Assembly (NCBI GenBank): GCA_963706555.1
Contig: OY970164.1
Coordinates: 806,001 to 870,000, forward strand
Direction of reading: 5' to 3'
From: Bog-473 sp963706555
GTDB lineage: Bacteria; Actinomycetota; Acidimicrobiia; Acidimicrobiales; RAAP-2
DNA length: 64,000 bases
Part shown: one piece after another, positions 25,911 through 35,122 of the stretch
How positions within the stretch are numbered: the first letter of the stretch is position 1
Layout of the letters: each line of letters opens with the position of its first letter
Notes under the pieces: model-generated
What the model was told of the DNA's origin: nothing
What the model saw: only the letters and a program-made list of their open reading frames with translations
The model's database searches: none
Position numbers and translations under genes: made by a program

Positions 25911-27200
25911 TCAAGCCGACGCCTCGCTCACTCGGTTGACCAGGTCTTCGAAGAGTTGGGCTCGTTCGTCCTGACCATGTTTCCGGGCGTGATCTCGCTG
26001 GCGAAGTAGCACGGGCACGAACTCTGGTCCGGTGCGGAAATAGGCACAGGTCTCGCACACTGACTCCATGCGGCAGTCCAGTTCGGCGGGACGGGTGCAC
26101 ATCCCATTGCCGAGCATGCGGGCGTGCGATTCTTTACGCAGTCGGGTCATCGCTGCCGTCTCGATCTCGGCAGGAAGAGCGCCTGGAACGCCGGCCGTCT
26201 TGTAGAGGCGGTCGATCTGCTCGCAGACAGATGCGTACTCATCGGCCACCACGTGGTTGGTGATGCGGGCATAGGTCAATGTCATCTCCATTGAGCGATG
26301 CCCGAGCAGAGCTGCAATGGCTTCGAGTCGCATGCCGCGATTGATGGCCTGAGTGGCGAAAGTGTGACGGAGCTGATGGGGATGGACGGTGCCGATGTCG
26401 GCCTTCTTGGCCGTGGTGGCCACGATGCGGTGAACAGTTCGACGGTCAAGGAGTTCGTGCTCGTCGGCCATCAGCCTTCCTTTAGACCTGATGTACTCGG
26501 AGTTGGTAGCTGTCCATTCGGCCAGCAGTTCGACACACTCTGGGTGCAGTGGGATCATGCGGTCGTTGCGCAGCTTGCCGACGGGGATTCGGAGCCAGTA
26601 CTCGTTGCCGAGCAGGTTGACCGAGTCCGCCGCCAGGTCGCAGAGTTCGCTCGCCCGCATGCCGGTCCAGATCAACATGATGACGACCAGGCGATAGCGG
26701 GGCAGCCGATGGGCCCGAGCGGCGGCGATGAGCTTGGTGGCGTCTCGGTCGTTCAAGAACTTGGGCAAGGGATCGGTCCACGGCGGGATGTCACCGTGAA
26801 GGATCGGGTTGCGCCCCGGCGCGTCGGGCCAATCCCATTCGATGAGCCGTTCGAGGAAGATGCGAATCATCCGCAGTCGCTGGCGTTGGGTGTTCTTGGC
26901 CATGGTCGGGCCTTTGACGCCAGGTTGAGCAGCCAACCAGACCTTGTAGTCCTCGATGTGGGTCCTCGTGATGTCACAGACCACGGTGACGTCGGTCTCC
27001 GCCACCAGCCAGCGCGCCAGTTGGCGCAAGCATTGATCCGCTGCTTCGACACTGCGGGGAGCCAAGAACGTAGTCAGTTGGATGAGATAGCGGCGCATCG
27101 TCGCCACCAGCTGGGGCACCTCCGTGCTCAATTGCGCCCATTCACGATTCGATTCATCCTCAGGGACCCAGGCCATGACCTTGGCTCGGGCGGCGCTCAT
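25911..27200 (-). CDS. Tyrosine recombinase, second gene of a tandem pair, with Cys-rich tail
   Basis: 429 aa. The SAM-like N-terminal domain spans about 25-130. The catalytic domain has the first Arg in TGMRASELCDL, Lys in GKLRNDRMIPL, the HPHQLRHTFATQA box (His/Arg), LLGHRSMEMTLTYARI with the third catalytic residue and the nucleophile Tyr. After it a tail has Cys residues in GMCTRPAELDCRMESVCETC, probably a zinc site. ATG at 27200 overlaps the stop of the upstream recombinase (ATGA). Confidence 0.93.
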   Translation of the reverse strand: MSAARAKVMAWVPEDESNREWAQLSTEVPQLVATMRRYLIQLTTFLAPRSVEAADQCLRQLARWLVAETDVTVVCDITRTHIEDYKVWLAAQPGVKGPTMAKNTQRQRLRMIRIFLERLIEWDWPDAPGRNPILHGDIPPWTDPLPKFLNDRDATKLIAAARAHRLPRYRLVVIMLIWTGMRASELCDLAADSVNLLGNEYWLRIPVGKLRNDRMIPLHPECVELLAEWTATNSEYIRSKGRLMADEHELLDRRTVHRIVATTAKKADIGTVHPHQLRHTFATQAINRGMRLEAIAALLGHRSMEMTLTYARITNHVVADEYASVCEQIDRLYKTAGVPGALPAEIETAAMTRLRKESHARMLGNGMCTRPAELDCRMESVCETCAYFRTGPEFVPVLLRQRDHARKHGQDERAQLFEDLVNRVSEASA

Positions 27201-28243
27201 TGGGCCAGCTCCTCTATGGCCGAGAGTTCGGCGGCGTAGGTGGCGTCGATCAGCTCGGACGCTCTGCGGTACTCAGCGGCCAGCCAGTCGTTGGTCAGAT
27301 GCAGATAGATCCGAGTCGACTCGATGGAACGGTGACCGGCCTGAGCCTGGACGGCTTCGAGGGCCATGCCGGCTTCTCGCAGGCGAGTCAGACAGGTGTG
27401 ACGGAGCTGGTGACAGGTCGCTCTTCTGAGGCCCGCTCTCTCTTTGGCACTGAGCAAGATGGTCTCGAGCCCCTGGGCGCTCAACCCGTGTCCGCGGCTG
27501 GGTCCCTTCAAGGTGACGAACACGCGCTCTGTCGGTGCACCCGCGGGTCGTTCGGTGTGCAGGTAGTCACCGACCTCAGAGAAGAACACGTTCGAGATCG
27601 GCACAACACGCTGATGACCACCTTTGCCGTCGACCACGAACAGGGAGCGCTCGGCGACGTTCACGTCCGCGAGCCGCAGCCCGAGCACTTCGCAGCGGCG
27701 CAGACCCCCTAGCAGCATGGCAAAGACCATCGCTCGGTCGCGATGCGTGCGCAGAGCGCCGACAAGAGCATCGACGTCGTCGGGTGAGAGGATCTTCGGC
27801 AATGTGCGGGGCACGCGCACCAACGGCACTGTGCGAGACCGTCCTCCATTCCTTCTCGTCGAAAGTCCCTTGGGGACAGGGTTCGTCTGCACCGTCGTGT
27901 CGGCACGAGCGACGACGTACGCATAGAACCCCGAGACAGAGGACAACCGGCGGGCGATGGTTCGGGCCGACAAACCCGACTCACCGTCGGAGATGCGCAC
28001 CACCTTTCGATCCCCGCGCTGGTGGGCCAAGAAGTCGAATACATCGGCCGCAACAACGTCGACCGGATGTTTGTCGACGACCGTGAAGAACGCTTTGAGG
28101 TCGAAGGCGACCGCACGCAACGTGTTGGGTCTCGTCCGCCCGGCCACGAACTCCAAGTGGGAATCGACAAGCGGATCACCCAGTGCGAAACGGGTCTCTC
28201 CGGCCGGCGACAGTGAGCGAATCAGGTCAGGGAATTTGGTCAT
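27197..28243 (-). CDS. Tyrosine recombinase, first gene of a tandem pair
   Basis: About 348 aa from ATG at 28243 (GGAAG about 9 nt upstream); GTG at 28276 would add 11 residues. The N-terminal core-binding domain includes DSHLEFVAGRTRPNTLRAVA. The catalytic motifs are LLGGLRRCEVLGLRLAD, GKGGHQRVVPI, CHQLRHTCLTRLREAG and AGHRSIESTRIYLHL with Tyr. It is coupled to the second recombinase by a 4-bp overlap. Size and order resemble TnpA/TnpB of Tn554-type elements. Confidence 0.92.
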   Translation of the reverse strand: MTKFPDLIRSLSPAGETRFALGDPLVDSHLEFVAGRTRPNTLRAVAFDLKAFFTVVDKHPVDVVAADVFDFLAHQRGDRKVVRISDGESGLSARTIARRLSSVSGFYAYVVARADTTVQTNPVPKGLSTRRNGGRSRTVPLVRVPRTLPKILSPDDVDALVGALRTHRDRAMVFAMLLGGLRRCEVLGLRLADVNVAERSLFVVDGKGGHQRVVPISNVFFSEVGDYLHTERPAGAPTERVFVTLKGPSRGHGLSAQGLETILLSAKERAGLRRATCHQLRHTCLTRLREAGMALEAVQAQAGHRSIESTRIYLHLTNDWLAAEYRRASELIDATYAAELSAIEELAQ

Positions 28244-28388
28244 CCTCGGATGCTTCCAGCCCCGGATGAAAAACACTGAGATACCAAATGGATCACATGT
28301 GTATTAAGCGAACTGGGGCAGGGGCACACTCACTGTCCTGTCAGCCAAGCAGGACGTTCAGAGTCCGAACAATAAGTGGGGTCCTCGT

Positions 28389-29540
28389 CTATGGAAGCCG
28401 GGAGATTGCCTCTTGAAGCTCCGCCTCGTCCCCGTCGACCACAGCTCGAACTGCATTCTCAAAGTAATACCAGTCCCCCGATCGTGCGGAGATTTCCAAC
28501 CGGCACCTTGCGGTCCAAATGTCCGCTTTAGTGACCCAGGGATATCCAGTCAGGTCTCGGTTAGGCTCGCGTGCGGACGCCCAGTCGTGCAGTTTTCGAG
28601 AGACCTCCGGATGGATTTCGACTGCGAATGGGTCGCCGATCTCGCCCGGGTGCTCTCCGGGAAGACGAATTGGGCCGACCTCGGTGGCGATTGACCAAGC
28701 CCATCCGGCCTCACTCACGTCGCAGATGTCATGTTTACCGAGCTTGCTTCCAATGCGTCCACGTCGATATCCAAGTTGTTCTGCCGAAGGGTCAGGTTCA
28801 TCATTCCATTCGACGATCTCCCCCCAGACTCTCGATCCTGGGTCGATTGAGGCCACGAAACGGTCACCAGGATTGGCCAGTTCGGGTAGCAGGACGCGAT
28901 CCTTGCCGGACATGTCGTTGAGGTCCACGAAGTCGATGGGCCGACCCCACTGGAAGTCGGCCGCGCCGTCTTGTATCCAATCGCCAAGCGTTTCGAGGAT
29001 GGTTCTTTGGTATGTGCCGGGAATAGGGACATTTTCATTGCGGCTGAGATACTCATCGGGAGTGCCACGATCCTCCCAGCAAACGGAGCTGCGTAAGCCA
29101 GATTCGTGGTGGAAGACCATCTCGTCGTGGGGTCGAATCCACCATTCGACCCCAAGCAGACGTGTGCCAGCGATGAATTCCGCCACCGCCCCTGTTGCGG
29201 CCCATCGTCGAGACAGTGGAGCTAGACGAGACAACTCAAGGGACCGGTTGCTTCGAGCTAAGCCAATCACCTCCGTCGCCAAGTGAAAGAGCGCATCAGT
29301 TGATAGGTCAGAGAGTCCGAGAAACTCGGAGACCATCTCCCTCGCTAGGCGATGTGTACTGCCAGTTCGACTTTCCGGGTCCACCCCAACTAGTACAGCA
29401 CGTGTCCTAGCTGAGCCTGTCAGGGCTCCGTTAGTTGGGAGTTGCATACTCGTTGCAGCCGCATAACCCTCTTGGCCTCCGTTCCGGAAGTCTTCTGACG
29501 AACTGCCCCATCTTCCCGGCGTTCGGGGACGCTCATCCAT
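28389..29540 (-). CDS. Unknown protein translationally coupled to a region-2-only sigma-like gene
   Basis: 383 aa from ATG at 29540, which overlaps the stop of the upstream gene by 8 bp; upstream codons in this frame lie inside the sigma-like gene. It is soluble, without TM segments. Stretches such as GVEWWIRPHDEMVFHHESGL, DPGSRVWGEIVEWNDEPDPS and a Trp-rich C-terminus (SARSGDWYYFENAVRAVVDG) are protein-like, but I recognise no domain. The tight coupling suggests it works with the sigma-like protein. Confidence 0.6.
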   Translation of the reverse strand: MDERPRTPGRWGSSSEDFRNGGQEGYAAATSMQLPTNGALTGSARTRAVLVGVDPESRTGSTHRLAREMVSEFLGLSDLSTDALFHLATEVIGLARSNRSLELSRLAPLSRRWAATGAVAEFIAGTRLLGVEWWIRPHDEMVFHHESGLRSSVCWEDRGTPDEYLSRNENVPIPGTYQRTILETLGDWIQDGAADFQWGRPIDFVDLNDMSGKDRVLLPELANPGDRFVASIDPGSRVWGEIVEWNDEPDPSAEQLGYRRGRIGSKLGKHDICDVSEAGWAWSIATEVGPIRLPGEHPGEIGDPFAVEIHPEVSRKLHDWASAREPNRDLTGYPWVTKADIWTARCRLEISARSGDWYYFENAVRAVVDGDEAELQEAISRLP

Positions 29541-29997
29541 CGCTACCGGGAACGTCAAGGCTGACAGCTCCCGAAGGGGATTCTGGATACGGTGACCTTG
29601 GCTCTCGCACTCCTCCCAGGTTGCCCAGACCACCTCTGGTGATGGCCTGTTCAATCCACCAGGTTGCATAGTTCCGAAAGGCGAACCCTTGGGCTTCATC
29701 AAAACGATCTATCGCCATGCGGAGGCCCTGTTCACCAAACCGGAGCAACGGCGCCAGGTGCTGGAGGTCAGTTGGTGGAGCCGCAGAGGGTGTCGTCCAA
29801 GGTTGCCCGTCTGGTACGAAGCGACGGGCGATTGAGACGACCAACTGCCTGTTCGCAGAGATCAGGTCTGACCTGGCGTCATCGTCGCCCTCGGCCACCC
29901 GTCGAAGGAGTGACATTGCTTCATCACGGCTCAGAGACGGAGCCAGGCTCGCTTGATCTACGTAGGAATAGGCCCACTCGCCTGAGTCTTCGACCAC
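29533..29997 (-). CDS. Sigma-70 region-2-only protein
   Basis: 154 aa from GTG. It matches sigma-70 region 1.2-2: EGDDDARSDLISANRQLVVS, IARRF, then GEQGLRMAIDRFDEAQGFAF and RNYATWWIEQAITRG, the FSTYATWWIRQAI box. About 25 extra residues (PWTTPSAAPPTDLQHLAPLL) sit within region 2. No region 3 or 4 exists, and the remaining 30 residues are low-complexity. It could recognise a -10 element or core polymerase but not a -35, so it may be an anti-polymerase or sigma decoy, or a degraded sigma factor. Confidence 0.7.
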   Translation of the reverse strand: MVEDSGEWAYSYVDQASLAPSLSRDEAMSLLRRVAEGDDDARSDLISANRQLVVSIARRFVPDGQPWTTPSAAPPTDLQHLAPLLRFGEQGLRMAIDRFDEAQGFAFRNYATWWIEQAITRGGLGNLGGVREPRSPYPESPSGAVSLDVPGSDG

Positions 29998-30087
29998 GCC
30001 CCTCAGATTAAGTGCAACACCGGTCCCACCGACCCGGCAATAAGGGGCAGTGGGGTGAGGGTCAGTGGGTCCACCGAACTCCGGCGG

Positions 30088-30465
30088 CTACGGGGATTTT
30101 GAGCTTCGTCGGATTCGACGCTCTGTGAAATCGCTCGATCCGCATTGCGGGCAATGGCCATAAGCAGACTCGACCTCGCGGATGGCAGCACTATTATCGA
30201 GAGCCTGTTGCCCTGCGTCCTGTGCTAAGTCGGTATATTGACCAGGGTCGTACGCCCAGGAGTTCGACGCGAATACCCCTCGGAGAGACCATCGTCCTTT
30301 TCGCTTCGGCACGATCCACGAATATCCGCACTTCGAGCACGTGCGTTTGTGATTTGTTCGCCCGCTCACGCCGACGAGGCTAGCCTTTGTTTCCCTTAAG
30401 GGGTCTGACAGTTGTAACCCGAGACCGGCGAACTGGGCGCCCTGGGCGCCATCCAGTCGGATCAC
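30088..30465 (-). CDS. Small zinc-ribbon protein of unknown function
   Basis: 125 aa from GTG at 30465. Two Cys pairs, CSKCGYSW and CPQCGSSDF, about 65 residues apart, can form a zinc ribbon. The linker is Ala/Gln/Asp-rich. It lies 90 bp upstream of the sigma-like gene on the same strand and may share its transcript. Confidence 0.55.
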   Translation of the reverse strand: MIRLDGAQGAQFAGLGLQLSDPLRETKASLVGVSGRTNHKRTCSKCGYSWIVPKRKGRWSLRGVFASNSWAYDPGQYTDLAQDAGQQALDNSAAIREVESAYGHCPQCGSSDFTERRIRRSSKSP

Positions 30466-30524
30466 TCGGCGTCACCGAACGTTCGTGACGACAACCGCCT
30501 GCACTCCGGCCTCGTCCTCTGGCC

Positions 30525-31697
30525 TCATCGGTTTGAGCCGGAGTTCAGAGGCCACCCAGGCGAAAAATGCAAGGGCCCGGCAAGGACGAGCGTGTCGATC
30601 AGACCTCGATTCAGCCACCCGTGGAGGTGCCAGGCATAGGGACCGATCGACCCAACCAGGCAAAGCAACACCATCGATGCAGCGACGAGCGGCTGACCGC
30701 TGAAACCACGGAGCAAGAGCACGGGGACGAGGACAATCCAAACCCAGTGATGCGACCATGAGATGGGACTGATCAGCTCTGCGCACATTCCTAGGGCGAC
30801 GATGGCATCGATCTTTCGATCTCGAAGGACCAACCGCCGGACGAGAAAGACACCGGCTCCCAGAGTCAACAGGCTCAGCACCGACCACGAGATGATGGCC
30901 GAGTGGGGAGTGAACGGCCAACGGTGCACCAATCCATACCAGGACTGATTCCGCCAGCTTCCGATCGTACCGGTGCGCCCTGGATCGAAAGCTCGATGGA
31001 ACCAGTACGCACGTGACGCGCTCGGAATGACGGCAAACGTGACAGCTTCTATGCCCACAAAGCTCAGCACTCCTCGGAGTATTGAGCGCCATGTTCCCTT
31101 GACGGCGAAGTAGAGAAGATAGGTGAGCGGAGTCAGCTTGATCGCACCCGCCAGACCTATCAGAACACCCGAGACTCGTTGTGGCACCCTGGTGATGTCA
31201 ACCACCACCAAGAGTAAGAGTACGACATTGATCTGGCCGTACGTCGTATTGGAACGCAACGGTTCGAACGCCAATCCGACTATCGGCGCAAACGCAAGTG
31301 CGATCCATAAGGACCGGGCCTTTGGAATTTCCAAGGCCGTCCGGATGCCGAGGTAGAGGATGACAACAAGGGCCAGTGCGTTGACAGACCACCACAGTGC
31401 CTCGACGAGATGGATGGAGCCAAGCGAGAGCGGGCTCAATGCAAAGAGGGCCGTGGGCGGATACGTGAACGGAAGGTGATAGCTGGTGAAGTGCGGCTGA
31501 TAGGGATCGTGACCGGCGAGCACGGACTGGGCGGCTGCTCGATAGACACGGAGGTCAAGACTGAATCGGGAGCCGAGGTCGGCATACGTAACCGCAACCG
31601 TCCACGCCACCGAGGCGACCCCGACCAGTACCCAGAGCGGAACGCGATGGGGCGCTCTAACTATTGGGGCACCCGCACTTTCATCCACTAGGTCCAT
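30525..31697 (-). CDS. GT87-family polyprenyl-phosphate-dependent glycosyltransferase (DUF2029)
   Basis: 390 aa with about nine hydrophobic segments. The N-terminus has the GT87 pattern: DLRVYRAAAQSVLAGHDPY (with the catalytic-type Asp), HLPFTYPPTALFALSPLSL, then QINVVLLLLVVVDI and GLAGAIKLTPLTYLLYFAV. In mycobacteria GT87 enzymes add mannose or arabinose to lipid-linked glycans from polyprenyl-phosphate sugars at the outer membrane face. Such a cell-envelope enzyme is unusual cargo for a mobile element. Confidence 0.85.
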   Translation of the reverse strand: MDLVDESAGAPIVRAPHRVPLWVLVGVASVAWTVAVTYADLGSRFSLDLRVYRAAAQSVLAGHDPYQPHFTSYHLPFTYPPTALFALSPLSLGSIHLVEALWWSVNALALVVILYLGIRTALEIPKARSLWIALAFAPIVGLAFEPLRSNTTYGQINVVLLLLVVVDITRVPQRVSGVLIGLAGAIKLTPLTYLLYFAVKGTWRSILRGVLSFVGIEAVTFAVIPSASRAYWFHRAFDPGRTGTIGSWRNQSWYGLVHRWPFTPHSAIISWSVLSLLTLGAGVFLVRRLVLRDRKIDAIVALGMCAELISPISWSHHWVWIVLVPVLLLRGFSGQPLVAASMVLLCLVGSIGPYAWHLHGWLNRGLIDTLVLAGPLHFSPGWPLNSGSNR

Positions 31698-31853
31698 GAT
31701 GCCTGCTAATCCGATTCCCCAGCGTGATTCGGTACCGCCTCCGAAGTGCTGACTGCCCTTTCGTTCCGGCGGAAGGCGACCCTCTACTCCGAAACCGTGA
31801 GCGGCGGCGCTGTCCTCGTACTTCTAGGATTCGGACGGCTTCGGAGGGTCCAC

Positions 31854-33443
31854 CTATGGAACAGCTCGCTCCTCGTAGCGGTAGATGGGTGTCGAGGGTG
31901 CGCTCTGAGCGGCGTCACCAAGCGCCAGGCAGGTTGACGTTCCCGGACAACTGATTTCCCCAATGGAGAGGTAGGACTGACCCAAGTAGTTGGTTGCGTC
32001 GGGGGGGATGGCAAAGGTGGCCTTAGACCAGCTCACTCCGCCATCTGTGGTTCCCACCATAACCGGCGAGCCGTCATCATGAACATTGCCGATGACCTGC
32101 GGAACCGCCTCCTGGCCCGAGGCCCAACAGACGCTCGCGCTGGCGCATGAGAGGCCGGTGAGCTGAGGATTCGGGATATCCCCGGGGAGTGCGCGCGACC
32201 GCCACCTCGTACCGCCATCAGAGGTCGTCACCACGGAGCTGACTACGGCAGTCGGGCTGGTGCTGCAAGAGTCGTCTCCCGGCGGTGGAACGAGATGAGG
32301 TGGCGTCCCTTGGCAGAGCTGCGGATTCGGAATGCTTGACACCCCTATCGCCATGCAGTTCCTGGCGTCAGCACAAGACACTGCGGAGAGAACCGGAGCA
32401 AATCCAAAGTTCTGCGGGAGCGATCCCGTCGTCCAACTTCGTCCTCCGTTCTCCGACCTCAGAACGAATCCAGTTGCCGAAGGCCCCCGGCGTGTCCCCG
32501 GGTAACCCACTGCAACACACCTTTGGTCGCTGGGGCACGAAAGCGACAGCACCGTGCCAGAAACCGAGAGGGAAGCCTGGGTCCAAGATGCCCCACCGTC
32601 ACCTGTGCGCACTATCGAAGAGTCTGTGGGGCGTTGCTGCTCTGGAGACCGCAGCACTCCGACGCACACATCGGCGGAGAGGCATACCAGTGCTCGGAGC
32701 GAATCCGTTCCCAACATCGGGATCACCTCCCACTGGTGTCCCCCGTCGATCGTCACGGCGAAAGCGGGCTGGTCACCTTGAGTACCGCCGACCCCACAGA
32801 TCAGGTCAGTCGGGCAAGAAAGATCCGACGTTGGCAAGAAACCCGTCGGCATAGGGAGAACTGACCAGGTGCTACCCAGGTCTGGCGACACGTAGAGCGA
32901 CACCGACTCAAGTTGCGTGCCACTGGGGGTGGCGTAGCGAGTCGCCAGCGCGTAGCAGGCTGTGACCGTTGGACAACTCAATCGGCCGGGGGGCGGGCCA
33001 GTCGTGTTGACATTCCATCCTTGATCGACAACGAGGCTCACCAACTGCCAGTTGGCAGAGGCTTGGCTCGAAGGAGCCAGAGTCACCGGTAGTCGCCGGG
33101 CTGCGTGCCAGGGCGTCATGTGGGAACCGTTGGGCAGAGAGACCTTGGGAGTTGGTCCGCTGGTCACGAGTCCGAGCGTGAGAGCGGCACCGAGCAGGAC
33201 GAGTGCTGCAGCGATCGCAATCAGCGTAACGAGTCGTGGCCGTGGGGATCTGTCGGAGCGCGATTGAGCAAATGCAGTCACCGGTGAGGTGGAATCCGCT
33301 CCAAGGTCCTCGTCATTGGCGACAAGTTCACCTGCGACGATCGCTTCGAGAAGCTCGTCAAAGACTGGATCGGCTCCGAGTTCTTCAACGTCCACTCGGC
33401 AGACGGGATCGGCCGCACGTAGTAATGACAGGGCGTTCCTCAT
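31854..33443 (-). CDS. Membrane-anchored beta-propeller-like partner of the ECF sigma factor
   Basis: About 529 aa from ATG at 33443, overlapping the sigma stop (ATGA). A cytoplasmic N-terminus of about 70 residues (MRNALSLLRAADPVCRVDVE) resembles short anti-sigma-like heads. One TM (LVTLIAIAAALVLLGAALTL) follows. The large outer domain repeats SCPxxxxCxAxG and DGGxxW units (for example IDGGHQWEVI, GDGGASWTQA, SENGGRSWTT), like Asp-box/BNR or YCF48 propellers with paired Cys. The likely role is sensing outside and control of the sigma factor. Confidence 0.75.
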   Translation of the reverse strand: MRNALSLLRAADPVCRVDVEELGADPVFDELLEAIVAGELVANDEDLGADSTSPVTAFAQSRSDRSPRPRLVTLIAIAAALVLLGAALTLGLVTSGPTPKVSLPNGSHMTPWHAARRLPVTLAPSSQASANWQLVSLVVDQGWNVNTTGPPPGRLSCPTVTACYALATRYATPSGTQLESVSLYVSPDLGSTWSVLPMPTGFLPTSDLSCPTDLICGVGGTQGDQPAFAVTIDGGHQWEVIPMLGTDSLRALVCLSADVCVGVLRSPEQQRPTDSSIVRTGDGGASWTQASLSVSGTVLSLSCPSDQRCVAVGYPGTRRGPSATGFVLRSENGGRSWTTGSLPQNFGFAPVLSAVSCADARNCMAIGVSSIPNPQLCQGTPPHLVPPPGDDSCSTSPTAVVSSVVTTSDGGTRWRSRALPGDIPNPQLTGLSCASASVCWASGQEAVPQVIGNVHDDGSPVMVGTTDGGVSWSKATFAIPPDATNYLGQSYLSIGEISCPGTSTCLALGDAAQSAPSTPIYRYEERAVP

Positions 33444-33916
33444 GGCTCTGGTGCCTCCTGCAAATGTTCTGAAGTATTCGTCGGGGCCACCCACCCGTCG
33501 CCCCACGCGTCGTTGAGACGCGGACGAGCTCGATGGAGTCGGATCCGGGCTGCCGTGGGACTGCAAGAGATCACCCAGCCGATCTCTTGTGACGTGAGGC
33601 CATCCCAGGCCACAAGCATCAAGATCTCGCGATCCTCTTCCGAAAGCTGACTAAGTGCGGCCACCGCCGAGAGTCGCTCAGACTCCGGTCCAGCCGCACC
33701 CATCTCTGACATGGCGAGCTGCCGTCCAAGTCGTTGAACGATCGCTGACTGGGTCGAGGTGCGTCGCACGCGGTTGGCGATAACCCGGCGTGCCACTGTG
33801 TAGAGCCAGAGGATTTCTCGCTCTCCGCGGGGAATGTCATCAATGCGACGCCACACGATCGCAAACGTCTCTGCGACCACATCCGCAGCGTCCTCGCCGC
33901 CGCTGGTCCTACGCAT
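33440..33916 (-). CDS. ECF RNA polymerase sigma factor; homology extends upstream of the first usable start
   Basis: From ATG at 33916, 158 aa: region 2 (EDAADVVAETFAIVWRRIDD, REILWLYTVARRVIANRVRR) and region 4 (ALSQLSEEDREILMLVAWDG, LTSQEIGWVISCSPTAARIR). The frame is open back to about 34021, and those codons read DEERFRRLYDAWRPRVVAYA, the expected start of region 2.1, yet contain no ATG, GTG or TTG. So either a rare start is used or an indel has removed the true start. It is coupled to the membrane partner by 4 bp. Confidence 0.85.
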   Translation of the reverse strand: MRRTSGGEDAADVVAETFAIVWRRIDDIPRGEREILWLYTVARRVIANRVRRTSTQSAIVQRLGRQLAMSEMGAAGPESERLSAVAALSQLSEEDREILMLVAWDGLTSQEIGWVISCSPTAARIRLHRARPRLNDAWGDGWVAPTNTSEHLQEAPEP

Positions 33917-34021
33917 GGCATAGGCAACGACGCGAGGACGCCACGCATCATAGAGACGACGAAACCGCTCTTCGTCGTGACTCCACTCGTTCGCCCGCTC
34001 CTTCCCCTGTATCTCTTTATG

Positions 34022-34618
34022 TCACGGAAAGGGGAGGTGTTTCAGAATACTCCTGGAAAACGCAAGAACGTCGCTGTCATGCCAGATGGGGATGGCTACC
34101 TGTTCGACCACGGTCCAGCCAGATTTCGGTCCGTTCGATGCCCCGGCACGCAGAGTCCTGCATGGTGAACTACTGCGCCCGCTAGCCGCCAGCAGCATTC
34201 CTGTGGTCGCTCGCCTCCGAGCGAAGAACTCCAGGTAACTCTTCAAGTGGCGGTTCGGACTGTTGTATCTCGGGCGGATTCTGCTCGCCACAGGGTCGCC
34301 AATCGCTGGCGGGGTCGTTGCTGCGGATGGCACACCTCTAATCGGTGTGCCCATCGCCGTGTCGGCGTCATCGGTATTTTTGTGGTGTCCATGTATTTGG
34401 CAGCAGCAGGCATGTGTACATGGGCAACGCCGTGCACAAGCCGTTGCCCAACCTCGGCCTGGATCTCTCTCGCACCTTCGACCGCTGAGCCGCCATTCGG
34501 GAGGTGCATCATCATCCCGGTGCATGGGGCAGTCATCCCCAAGCGGCCCCTTGGAACCTGGGAAGTGAAGGTTGCTGACCAGTAAGGGGATGCCCAAAGG
34601 CACCCCTCCTGGCCCATA
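34022..34618. other. About 600 bp without a confident gene
   Basis: Frames on both strands are open but have composition like shadows. On the plus strand, pieces such as GGVVAADGTPLIGVPIAVSA (frame starting near 34263) and GAVIPKRPLGTWEVKVADQ (ending near 34585, another frame) look like fragments of a secreted Ig-like or carboxypeptidase-regulatory-like protein broken by frame changes. I treat it as a probable gene remnant. Confidence 0.35.
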
Positions 34619-35069
34619 ATGGTGGTGGTGCACCGCTTCCGATGGATTCTCGTTGTGGCCGTAACCCTGCTCGTATTCGGGGTGGGCCTGGCCGGGCTGC
34701 TCAGCACTGGAGACGCAACCGGAAAGCCAACGGCTGAGGGCTGCTCTTCCACTACCGCACCGCTTCGGGTCGCGAGTCCCGACGAGCCCAACGCCGTCAC
34801 TGAAAACACCATTGCCATCTGGCAGTACTGTCGTGGTCCCCAATGTCGTTGGAATGACGGGCCGAGCCAGCGTGTCCACCCAACCGGCTGCGGCCTCAGC
34901 GATTGCCGCAGCCGGGCTGGAAGTCAAGCTCTACAGCGTGCGCTTCGGCGGGTCCGGCGCATGGTGGTCGGTCGTGTCGCAAAGTCCTGCTGCCGGGTCG
35001 ATAGTCCCGATCGGGAGCGCAGTCGTTCTCACGATGCGGTCCGGCTGCCCTGTGGCCACTCAGGACTGA
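34619..35069 (+). pseudogene. Membrane-anchored PASTA-domain protein split by a frameshift
   Basis: The frame starting at 34619 encodes an N-terminal anchor (FRWILVVAVTLLVFGVGLAG) and linker (PLRVASPDEPNAVTENT). Near 34812 the coding frame changes, and the next frame encodes VVVPNVVGMTGRASVST and SVVSQSPAAGSIVPIGSAVV, a PASTA domain as in PknB or penicillin-binding proteins. Either half alone is incomplete. A single indel near 34805-34815, real or technical, explains this. Confidence 0.65.
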
Positions 35070-35122
35070 CTTCATCCTCCCGGCGTAACACAGCCCGAGG
35101 CTTATCTGACTCTGTCCTACTC

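Larger units (their letters stand above)
25876..28321 (-). mobile_element. Tandem tyrosine-recombinase unit bounded by similar 32-bp inverted repeats
   Basis: The left end 25876-25907 (reads CTGCCCC...TTATACATGTAATCC) and the right end 28290-28321, read on the minus strand (CTGCCCC...TAATACACATGTGATCC), are alike and inverted, about 2.45 kb apart. They flank exactly two tyrosine recombinase genes. A third copy of the motif at 35639-35670 lies upstream of a truncated recombinase. This resembles Tn554-like or paired-recombinase transposons; the exact ends are not proven. Confidence 0.55.

Noticed and set aside
25753..26100. 115-codon minus-strand frame next to the tandem recombinases
   Set aside because: It overlaps the recombinase 3' end and its terminal repeat and has Arg/Ser-rich shadow composition.
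34022..34927. A 301-codon minus-strand frame upstream of the ECF sigma gene
   Set aside because: Composition is shadow-like, and plus-strand PASTA and Ig-like pieces lie opposite it. It ends at the stop just before the sigma frame but shows no homology.
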